Notes under the pieces: model-generated
Database searches by the model: none
What the model was told of the DNA's origin: nothing
The model's input: only the letters and a program-made list of their open reading frames with translations
Shown: piece after piece, positions 10,001-22,000 of the stretch
Layout: each line of letters opens with the position of its first letter
Position numbering within the stretch: position 1 is the stretch's first letter
DNA from: Verrucomicrobiales bacterium
Lineage (GTDB): Bacteria; Verrucomicrobiota; Verrucomicrobiia; Verrucomicrobiales; DEV007
Assembly (NCBI GenBank): GCA_029213005.1
Contig: JARGPI010000021.1
Location: forward strand, 62,001 to 126,000
DNA: 64,000 nt
Direction of reading: 5' to 3'
Translations under genes and position numbers: made by a program

Positions 10001-13000
10001 GTTGGTTAAAGTGCCGATGTTTACCGTTCCGCCTGCTGTTGCAAAATCGATGATGCCTCTGGTTTTAGCAATACCTACCAGAATTTGATCGGCTTCAATA
10101 TTGGTGGTGCCACCCCCGAGGTGTAATTCAGAACGTTGAGCGATGGAATCGAAACCGCTATTTCCGCTCTGCCCGACTATGATGATATTGGCTGTGATGT
10201 TGCTGTCGGTCGCCAGGGTTGCGACTCCGCGGGCGCTTCCTGCTCCGGTATCGCCCTTATTACCGATTTCAAATTGGTCTAAAGTAGCATTGAAGGTGGC
10301 CCCTCCGCTGAGATCGAAGATTCCAAGTGAGGTGCTTGAGGTTGGAGTGTTCTGACCAATGATCAAGTCGGCTTCTGTTCCGCTTCCATCCTTACCGTTT
10401 AAGGTGAGGGAGCCTCCGTTGTCGATTGTTACCCTTCCTTGTGATTGGCGACTGCCGACCAGAAGAGCGTTGGTGTTGATGGTGTTGGTCTGGCCGAGAT
10501 TGATCGACGAAGTGACGTCAAGATTTGTCGTTGTGGGAGAGTCTCCGATGATAATGCTCTCTGCGGTAACTGAGTTGATTCCTGAGTCAGAAAAATTCCA
10601 CGTTCCGACACTGTCTCCACTTGCGCTTCCTGTAGTGATGGTTCCGAGTCGGATGAACTCGACGTTTATCGTCATATTGGATCCGTTTGACAGGTCGAGA
10701 GTTCCAGCTCCATTTAATCCGGTGTTTACCGTCCGAAGTCCGATATCAAGCGAGCCTGTCATCGCTCCGGATTTGCCGGTGAGATCGAAAGTTCCGCCAT
10801 CAACAATGGTAACAGAGCCGGTCCCTTTGTCTCCTCCGATGATAAAATTATCGACTCTGAAGTCGTTACTTTGACCCAGTTCAATTGAGCTGGTAACCGT
10901 GTGTCCTGCACCAGTTGCGGTGGCGTCACTTACGAGGATGGTGTCGGCCGTAATTTGGTTTGCTCCGTTGGTGGCAAGTTGAAGAACTCCCCGGTTATTG
11001 CCTCCGCCGTCAGTCGTGTTAGTGCCGATGAGAATCTCGTCAACGCCTATGACTACGCTGTGGGCATCACGAAGATCGACGGTCCCTACGGATGTCGAAT
11101 TGTTGGTATTTCTTCCGATATAGAGATTGTCGGCGGCTCCATCACCTTCTCCGAGCTCAACCAGGCCGCCGTTTACGGTCAGAGTGCCGTTTCCTCCGTC
11201 AACTCCCACGCTGAGGTTGTCGACTTCGAATCCACTTGCCACAGTCATCGTGCCATCCGCCACGATGATCGTACTGTTTCCGTTTCCTTCGGACACCCCG
11301 GTCGAGACATTAATGCTGCCTCCGTATACTGCCAGAGTGGCAAAGGTGTTTTGAGGATTGGTTCCGATAGCTGTTGCCATCGTCACCCTGCCGACATCTA
11401 CAGTTCCAGCGCCTATGATCAGCGAACCGGTTGCGCTACCTGTGAGACCCGATTGCCTTGAGATCAACAATTCGTCGATTGTGGCATTGAAAGTGCCGCC
11501 GCTGAGATCAAGCGTAGCCTTGGTTTTTGCGCCGGTTCCGATATTGTTATCGGCAATAAAGAGGTCTGCTGCTCCGGTGCCGGCGCGGTCGCTCAATAGA
11601 AGGGTTCCCCCGGTTCCCTCAAATGCCATGGTAACGTTACCTTCCGCCTTACGCCCGCCTACCGTCAGAGCGTCGACGTTGAAAATGTTGGTTGCGTTAC
11701 CCAGAGTCAACGTGCTGGTCCCGGTGATAAAACCTCCACCGTCAACTTCCTGATTCGATAATGTAACAGAGTCGGCTGTAATGTTGTTGGTTCCGTTGAG
11801 TGATAACGCTAAACTGCTTACGATGTTTCCGGATCCGGTGCCTGAAGCTGAATTGAGGCGGACGGAGCTTACGTTAATAGTTACCTCACTGGCCGCACTG
11901 AAATCGACAGTTCCTCGCGTCGCTGAATTACTGGTGGTTTCCCGGGCAATGTAGAAGTTGCCGTCCCCGTCGCCGATGTTTACCGCGCCAGCCGACACAA
12001 CGAGGGTGGAGCCGCCATCTTCAAGTCCGACACTAGCGGTATCGACTGATAGGCCCGCTTTGAATTCAATAATCCCGGTGTCCGGTAATGATAGGTGACC
12101 GATTCCGGAGGCTGCTCCATCAATCGTTCCATCTCCATTTCCGGTAAGAAAGGCGAGATCGTTTCCACCTCCGGTTATAGTTCCCGGCCCTGCGATGGTG
12201 ATTGATCCATCGATATCGGAGGTGTCCAGAACGACATTGGTCGTAAGGTTTACCGCACCGTTCAGAGAAATGCTGTCGGCTTTGATACCGTTTCCAACAT
12301 TGATCGTTTCAGCGGTTGCCGTGACCGACCCATTGATATCTGCTGGGAGGCTGGCAATGGTAATGGTGTCGGTCGATGTGTCTCCACCGGAATTTACGGA
12401 ATTGATATTGAGATCTGTAACGATTGACGCATCGACTCGCACAGTCTTCGCGTCTGGCCGGTTCATTTGAGAGCCATCCAGACCGGAGGTCGTTAGGTTG
12501 AGCACGCTGTCAGATATCACATACTCATTGGTCGAGCTGTCGTAGCTGATTGTCAGATTATCGGTCGAGTCGGTATTAATGTCTGTGACCGTTAAGACAC
12601 CATTCGAAAAAGAAACTTCAGTCTCCGCTTCGCCGGCAAACAGCACGACATCATTCCCGTCCCCACCTGCATAGGTGATGGTAAACGTTTCGCCACCAGT
12701 TGCTTTTACGGTTGCCCCTTCTTCCAAATTCTTGAATGTCCCGGTTACTGCGTCGGTTGCTCCATCGTTGTCGATAATGACATAGGCGGCACCCTGATCT
12801 GGTCCTGATGTCACGGTTACCTCAAGGGTGGGGGATAGTAGCTCTGTGATTGCTTTCTCCAGAACCGTTTGTCCGTCGGGAGTGAGGGCTGAAACATTGT
12901 CTCCGCTCTTCGCGGCGAGGAAAAGGCGGTCTCCTCCAGCCACTCTCCCGTCTGAGCCCAAAGCATCTCCGGCGTTCCAGCGGGCCGCGAATATTTTGTC

Positions 13001-16000
13001 GGTGTCTCCGAGTGCAAGAATGGTGCCTTCGCCTACGGAAGCGTTTCCGATTGCATCAAAGTTCAGGCTGTAGAGGTCGGCGGGATTTTCGAGTCCCGCA
13101 AATAGCGAATCGATTTCACCTTCAGGTGTCAGAGTGGTTTCGTCACCGGCAGCAGAGGTGCCGGTATGTAGATTATCTGTGTCTACCCAATCCCATCGAC
13201 TGGATCTAGCGAGATAGGCATTCATGAGGATTGTTGGGGTTTGCAGTTCCTCCCAGAATGTATTCTCCGCTTCCCCGTCGGCAAAGACGCCGTTTCCATT
13301 GACGTAGTAGCTACTATCGCTGGAGCGACTGAAAATTACCAGGTCGGCGGCGTTCAGGGCCGCGACATCCGCAGCGGTAAGAGTTTGGTATAATCCTGTT
13401 GTGATATTAGCCCCAAATTTTTGGGTCAGGAAATCGATGGTATCCTGATCCGAGCCTGTGCTGTTCGATACAAAGATAATATTGGGAGTAGGCTGCAGGG
13501 TCACCGTACCTGTGACTAAAAGCTGATCATGATTCCCTGCACCATCTCCCGGAGTGTTTCCATCAATATCAACCAGGTAGTTTGAGCCTGATCTGAAGAC
13601 GAGGTCTCCGGTCGCTAAATCACCAGCACCTGATTCGCCGGGAGCGACGGTTCCGATGGAAGTGATTTGTGAGGTGGTGCTTCCCACTCCAGCCAGAACC
13701 GCACCCGTAGCGACCTGATAGTCGTCCCCTCCGGTGTGGGAACCATTGAGAAGCAGGGTTCCTGACTCGATCGTCGTCGTTCCTTGATAGGTGTTGGCAC
13801 TGTTCAGAGTCAAGGTTCCTAAACCTGATTTCGAGATGGATCCGAAGGTGGCAGATCCGTCGTTGATAGCGATGTCGATCTCTAACTCCGCAGCGGCGGC
13901 TATATCGAAATCCCGAAGAGCCGCTCCTGCCGCACTGGATAATTCGATTTCGACCACCCCGGTGGATCCGCCGCCTGTGTCATTGGCGATTCTTGAGGTG
14001 TTAGTCCCCAGAACGGTGACGTCTCCGTCAAGGACAAGTCGACTGCCTAGAGCGCCCGCGTTTCCACGACGCATATTGAAGCGACTGTTATCAAGGGTTA
14101 AGCCTCCACTGCCGACGGTAACGGTCGTTTGGAAATTGGTACCATTTCCATACACAATAAAGCTGTTGGGTGCTCCGAGGGTTACACCTGAAGCTGTCAT
14201 GTCCGTTACGGTTAAATTCCCGAAAGAAATTCTGCTACCGCTATTTCCCAGAAAGGCAGTGTTTCCTGCTCCACCGGTAAAGGTGCCTGCGCCGCTTATC
14301 GTCCAGTCAGACTCAAAACCGGTATTGAAGACTCCCGCATTGACAAACAGGTTGGCGAAAGTTTCGGTAACCAACTGGTTGTTCACATTGGCTGCGGTAC
14401 CGTTCAGAACACTGCTGGCATTGGTGATTGTGACTGTTGAGGTATCAGCGATTTGATGGCTCCCTCCGAATGTAACTTTGCCTCCATCGAGGTTCAGATT
14501 GCCTCCGACGGCATTGCCATTCGATTTATTGAGATGTAAAATTCCTGAACTGACAGTTGTGTTTCCGGTGTAATCGTTTGTAGACGAACCAGCCAGTTCC
14601 AGTTGGCCCGTCCCGATTTTGACGAGTGATCCAGTGCCGGATAGACTACCCGAATAGATGGTGTCAGCATTATTGTTTCCGACGGTTAACGCAACGGGAG
14701 CAGACGACGCGTTTTCGAGAAGTATATCATTAGATCCGGTAAGTCCTCCAAATGTCGCCGCTTCCAGAGTGGTAAAGTCAAGCGTTCCGACCGCAGTCGT
14801 TAGAGTGTCGAAGGTTGCGTTTTGCAGAGCCAGTTCGTTACCCAGCTTGAGAGTGCCCCGGTCAATGAGCCGTACTGTTCCTGAAAATGGATTGGCTGCA
14901 TTTAAAGCGATAGAGCGGTCATCGTGATTGCCGTCTAGAACGATAGTTCCGGTTCCGGAAATTACGCTATTGAAACTAACGTCGCTGGTGTTGCTGTTAA
15001 ATCCTGCATTTTGAAATGTTGCGGTCCCACCATTTATATTGATAGTTCCCTCCCAGGTGTTGGGCGTTGAAGGGGTTCCGTTGGAACCGTGGCGCAGCGT
15101 GGCGCTGCCATTGATTGTTATGTTCGCTGATACGCTTCGCCCTGGACTACCGTTGTAAGCGTAGATTCCGAAAGCTGTGCCATTATTCAGAGTAATCGCG
15201 TCGAGCGTCATGTTATTCTGCTCGATATAGGAACTCCCTTCGCTAACGATCAATGTGCCCGAAGGACTGTTGACCGTGGAGCGAAATGCAAGCGAATCAC
15301 TGCCGATTTTAGTCAAGGTGTAGGAGCCAAAATCGATTGGACCGCCAACATCGAGTCGTGCCGGGGTGCTAACTGTGGCATTTCCGTTTAGAGTCAGACC
15401 TTTGACGGCAACTCCACTGCCAACGATATTACCTGTAGAGTTGATCAAAGCTCCCTGACCCGCTGAGCCGGTTCCTTCGATAAGATAAACGCGACTGCTC
15501 CCGGTGCTGGTGCTTCCACTGAGGAATGTTAAGTCGACGGTGGCTCCGCTTTCCACCGTAACGTTCCCGCTGGGTAACACGTCGTGAGCTCCCCAGGCCA
15601 GAATCCCCGCTTTTACGGTCGTCGTGCCGGTGGCGGAACTGTCGGCTCCTGACAGGGTCAACATTCCGGTGCCGGTTTTTACAAGGTTACCCGATCCGGA
15701 AATAACCCCGGCTATAGTTTGGTCGGTCGCGTCGCCCACCGTTAGCGTCGAACTTCCTTCAATCACGATACTGGTTCCCGAAACGGCTGAGAGAGTATCG
15801 ATAGTGACGGTAGCGGCAAAATTGGGGCCGGTGATTTCGAGGGTCTGCGTTCCCGATAGAGAAACGGTTTCAGTATAGGTTCCACCATTGACTATGATGG
15901 TGGCACTGTCGCTGGCGGCAGCCAACGCTTCGCTGAGAGTCCGGAATGCATTGACGCCATAGGTAGCTGCCTGATTTCCGCTTGCCCCAAGATCGGCATC

Positions 16001-19000
16001 TGCGATCGATTCGCCGGTATTTTGGGTAAAACTGTCATCAACATACACGGTTGCCAGCGGAGTCGCTTCAACCAGCATGATGTCGTTGCCATCGTTAGCG
16101 TTGTAGAAGACTCTGAATTTGGTGATACCGTCGGTGGCGGTCACGATGTCACCATCGTTTGGTGCGTTACTGAATCGTCCGGCTACGGCATCGCTACCCG
16201 TGTCATTGACTACGATTGTATAGGTCGCATTAGCCGGCGCCGATCCGGAAACCATAGTGATTTGAAGCTGTGCACCTCCACTCGTATCGGAGTCCAAATT
16301 GACCTGCCCGATGACATTAATCTGATCGTAGTCATCAGCACCGGGATCCAGTTCGACGGTTAAAATTGAGGTGCTGTCTAAAGTTAAATCGCCGGTGCCA
16401 AGGTCATCAGTGAGATCTGCGGGAGCGATGAGTCCGGTATTGACGGTTCCGCCGGTGGTAATGACTGCTCCGCTAACTGCGCCCGATCCACCCAGCGTTG
16501 CACTGGTCTGCACCGTGACATTGCCAGTGCCGGTAGCCGAACCGGTTGTGTTGTTCGCCAGGAGAGTTCCGTCGGCCACTGTGGTGCCGCTCTCCCAGGT
16601 ATTCGCATTGGTCAGGGTGAGCGTGCCACTGCCCGTCTTAGTCAGGGCATTTGTTGGTTCCGCCGGAATTACAAGGCCTTCGGCGTAGTGATTTTGAACC
16701 TTAGTGGCATCAAGAACTTTGTCGTAAATAGCTATTTCGGCGATGTCCCCGACAAATCCCTGTTCGGGCTGGTTGCCGTTGCTGAGAGCGCCATCCTGCT
16801 CATAACCTGCCACGAACTGCCCCGAACCACTTAATGCAGTGGCCCAGTTGGTGTTGGAAACCGGAGATCCAACGAGTTGGCCGTCCAAATAAACTCGGGC
16901 TGTGCCGATTCCTCCACCTACTGTGGTGTCCAGGGTGATAGCAAGGTGATGCCAGGTGTTATCTAAAAGGGCATCTTTGGTCACAGCGGTAGTTGTCGAC
17001 TGTCCGTTGGCAAAAATCAGCAGATTATTTCCTGAAAATAGTGCAATGAATTCATTAGCTGTGCCACCGCTTCCGGAGCCTTCGTAGGAGAAGAGGGCTG
17101 GACTATAGGTGCCTCCAGAATGCGGGTCGGCATCTCCGCGGAACCAGCCTTCGAAAGTCGCGGTTGCTCCGGGAAAGTCTCCGCTGAAGGCTCTACCGAT
17201 TCCTTCTTTTTGATCCCCTCTAATACCGATGGCGCTTCCTTCCGCAATTGCCGGATCCGCTACCGGATCAATCGTTCCGGTAGGAGCAAGGTAGGTTCCG
17301 TCTCCACCGGAGTTCAGTGAGCCAAGATTGGTCGCCGTAGCTCCGTTGGATTGGTCGGCGTCACTGAGTCGCCAGTAGACCAGAGGTTCGTCAGCTAATA
17401 CTGTGGTGTCATAGGTATTCGTTAAAGTAGCTCCTGCCAGGATTTGACCATCGACCTGGATATCACCAGCTCCGTCGACGATAATTCCGGACAAATTTAG
17501 CGCGATGTCTCCCTGTATTGTCAGCGTGTCATTCGCTGATTCGATTCCGATGTTTCCCGTTGTGCCTTCTTCCGCGAAAATTCCGCCGCTGACGCTGTTG
17601 TCTCCCGCGACGTTTCTCAGCACGCCCGGATTGGAGGCATCCGCTCTGAGAGTGATGTCTTCTGCGACGAGAAGATCGGTTCCTTGAAGCGTATTGTCCA
17701 GGGCTAGAACGGCTCCGTCCGCCACTGTGGTGCCGGACGCCAGAGTTCCCAGAGCACCGTTGTTGGCCGCCACCAGGGTTCCTTCCGCTACTGTCGTGGA
17801 CCCGTCATAGGTATTGTCTCCGCTGAGGATCAATGTGCCCGTGCCGTTTTTCACAACCTCGCTGTTCAACGGAGTCGGAGTTACCGGTAAGGCGATCAAT
17901 CGAAAATCGTCGACCGCGATGTCGCTGGAATAAGTAGAACCCGTAACGTTGGTTACTCGTAGTCGTAAGGTGCTGGTGCCAACAAAGGGAGTCAGGTCGA
18001 TGAAAGCCCGCTGATAGGGATCAGCCTGGTTCGCCTGTTGTTCACCCGTTAGACTGAACAGGTCGCCGGACCAACTCGCTCCGTCATCGGTGCTGGCCTG
18101 CACGGAGAGCGTGCCGATGGTGTTACCCCACATGTGATAGTAGAATTCGAGCTGGGCAGCAGCATAATCGGTCAGGTCGATCTGCGGCGAGATCATTCGC
18201 GCAGTCTTGTTGTGGGCGTTACTGGATGCCTCGACATACATGTAGGTCCCGGATGCCGTGCCCAGTGTATGATCCACACTAGGGCCGGTATCGCCTGAGG
18301 GGGTTCCGCCTTTGTCGGAAACCCAGTCAACGTCGTCCGTGTTGTCGTTGACCCAACCTTCGATGAGCAGTTGGGAAGCGAACGCGTCGTCGGATCCGTC
18401 ACCAAAATTCTCGAAGTCCTGTGAGAGGAGGACCTCAGCGGAAAAGCCATTGTGTAGGCGACCACTTACCAGGCTGTTGCCGTCGCCTTCGAAGTTCAAT
18501 TGGGCGAAGGTCGCATCTCCCTCAATAGTGAGCCTGTCGGCATCCGAGGCAATGGTTGCGTGTCCCGAACCCAGCGTGGCGACGCCCTTCACTTCGATCG
18601 TTCCGCTCAGGGTGTTGTTACCCTTAATATTCCTAATGGTTCCACTTTCCGTCGAATCGCCTTCCACGGTCAGCTGTTCCGCAACCGTCAGGTTACTGCT
18701 GTTAACGGGAAGACCATCGGCGGCATCGACCAACGTGTTGTCCAGCGCCAGAGTCGCGCCGTGTGCTACCGTAGTGCCCGCATCAAGGGTTCCGAGGGCG
18801 TTATTGTGGGCAATCACAAGAGTTCCGTCATCCACCGAAGTCTCGCCCTCGTAGCTGTTGTCGCCCGCCAAAGTGACCGTCCCACTGCCCATCTTGGTCA
18901 GTGTGTTATCAGAATGGTAAACGGCGTGCGTATTCCAATAGCCATCCTGCTCTGGTTCCGAAGGGTCGATGTTGCGTTTGCTAAGCTGAGGCGAAGTGAA

Positions 19001-22000
19001 CTGCATGTGAAAATCGGAAGTAGAGGTTCCTTCGCGATGGGTGAACGCAATCAGATAATTTCCGGGATCCAAATTAACGGTCCGCTCGGTGGTGTCGTCA
19101 TAAGAGACTTGTTCACCCCTTCCGCTGCCGAGCCCGTTGGCGGTCGATTCAAAGACGCCGTCGCCATCTAAGTCGATCCAGAATCCGCTTCGGTCGTCGG
19201 TTCCCTGAAAACTAAATTTCCAGTCTCCCGCTTCGGCTTCCGAAACGTTCAGAGTGCCCACAATCAGCGCACTGTAGTTATCATCCTGATCGATCAGAAA
19301 CCCGTCTCCACTGGCATCGTCTTCCAGGGTGGCAGCGATAGCCCGGAACGGATCTGAGCCGTTAGCGCCCCTTAAATCAAGTGGCCCGGTTAGCAGCCCG
19401 GCGCCCTCAAAATTATTGAAGGTTGAGGGGTCGCCAAGACCCATCATCCCACCATTACTGTCCAGGTCGAGTGCCAGATTGTCATTGACTATGTGATAGC
19501 CAAAGACGTAGAGCTGGTTGTCTCCTGTAGCGTAGCCGGTGGCAGGTAGGACGGCATTGATCGCGTTGTTAACGACTCCGTGGCCTGAGATTTGGCCATT
19601 TACGACGACATCGCCTTCACCAGCAAAAGTGAGCCCTGAATATTGAAGATCGATATCCGACTCGATGGTTAGCGTGCCCACCACTGAACCAATTCCAAAC
19701 TCACCTTCGCTGACTGACTTAGAGGAGATGGGGGACGTAGTGGCGATAAAATTATTCCCGCTAAGGTTGACCAAAGCTCCTGAATAGTCATCCGCACCCA
19801 GCCCGTAAAGGGTGAGCGGTTCGTCCGAAATAGTAATCCCGCCGGACAACGCCAGCGTGCCGCCGTATGTTACCTTTGTGCCTTCACCACCGATTCCACC
19901 CAGTGCATTTGCATGCGCCGCAACAATCGTGCCTGCTGCGATTTGAGTTTCCCCGAGGTAAGTATTGTCACCACTGATCGTTGCGGTTCCCGTACCGCCT
20001 TTCAATAGAACACCTCCCGACAAGCCGCTAATCACGGATGGAAGAACAAAGTCCCCGGTGCCGTCGAACTCCAGAACATAGTCGAGAGTATTGAGTGCTG
20101 TTTCAATGGTGAACGTTCCTCCGACCGACCGAATCGTAGCATCGTCTGTGAGATTAAGTGTCACTGCAGCATCGATTGTCGAGTCGCCTCCGGAACTGCG
20201 TAGGGCTCCGTAGCCACTTTGACCAAAGCCTGCGATATTGATCGTTTCTGCAACCGTGTAGTTAATTGTTCCGGCGAGTTCCAGTGTGGCTCCCGAACTG
20301 ATGTTCGTTTCGCCTGCGGTGGAGCCTAATGCCCCATCTGCTGTGACGACGATTTTTCCGCTCGTCGCGGTGATGCCACCTTCGAAATTATTGGCTCCGT
20401 TACTGAGAATTAACGTTCCGGTATCTTGTTTGTCGCTGATCCCGCCGGGACCACTCACCACACCGTTAATGGTAATCGTGTCTCCGGAATTGACGTCAGC
20501 GATGAGATCGCCGGTGAGTGTCAGCGATCCATTCAAATTGAGAGTGCTGTCTGCCTCGATCTCGGCATCCGACGCGAGAATCACTGAGCCTTCTATTGTG
20601 TTAGTGTCGGCTCCATTTAGCAGCGCTCCATTATTGGACGTGCCCCGACCATTTAATGTGATGGTTTCATCTGCGCCAATCGTTATATTATTTTCGAGCC
20701 GCAATTGCCCGCCATCGGCTACAATAGTATCACCAACTTCGTTACCCAGGGCGGTGTTATGGCGTGCGACCAGAATGCCTTCATCAATATAGGTGGTTCC
20801 GTTGTAGGTATTGGCGGAATTAAGGATGATTGTGCCTGTTCCGCTTTTCCGTATCCCACCAGTACCGATGATTGCCCCGGTATCGATGGTCGTTTCACCG
20901 CTTCCGTCGAACGCCACTTCGTGCCCGGCGGTGTCAATTCCTCCGGTAATGGTAAAACTGGTTCCGTTCGACTGGATCAGAGCGTCGGATTCTAGAGTGA
21001 TCACACCGGCGAAGGTTGAGTCGCCCGTGGACTGGAGAGCTCCGCCGTTGTTGACTCCGGAGCCGTTTAAAAGAAGTGTTTCAGCAGCAGAGTAGTCGGT
21101 GTTGTTGATCACTAACTGTCCTCCTGCTGCGATATGGGTTCCGAGGCTCTCGCTTCCCAGTGCTCCGTCGGAATAGACCTGGACTTTGCCGTTCTGGATA
21201 TCAGTGAGACCGGTGTAAGCGTTCGCCGTCTTCAATTCAAGGTTACCGTTACCGTCCTTGGTAATCCCCGCCGTGCCGCTGATGTTATTAAGGGAGACAA
21301 TAGAATAGTCGTTAGTAACCAGAGTGAGATCTCCGCCAAGGGTGGTAGCTCCCGCGAACTCAATCGTGTTTCCCTCCGTTGTGGAGTGAATTGTCAAAGT
21401 GGCAGGACCTGTTGATGTCAGCGTTCCCAGAGAGTCAACATCGGTATAGTCATTCAGAGTAATCGATGAATGGGTGCCGCCTACGATTTCGACGTGGTTT
21501 GGCCATTGCGCTGAGGCGGGTGAGGTGAGTTGTTCAATATGCAACTGATCAAACTCAATGGCTCCCGAACCCGTGCTATCGTCATGTGCATAGGACTGGA
21601 AACGGAACTGGGACAAAGTTGCGCCGTCGCCAATCAGGTCCACTGTGTCGATGCCGAGTGATTCTGTTGCCGTCGCAATCATTTGGCCATCGCTGGTCAC
21701 ATCGGTAGGATCGAGCCACATCGTTACGGTCTCATTCCCGTTGCGGTCAATATCGATCTTCCCGTAGATGAGATGGGTAACTCCGGTGGAAAATCCACTG
21801 TCGGCTCCTGTTACCCGGGTGCCACCGGATTCCAGATAAATACGATGACCTGTAGTGGCGGTGTTAGAGCTTTGCTCGGTATTCTTTTCGAATCCAAATT
21901 TGACGCTTTGAGTGGTATCGGTTCCGAAGTCGAGAATGAATTCTCCAAACCGGTTCTCGCCATCCGGTTCAATCTGATTTACCAGGACACTGAAGTAGTA

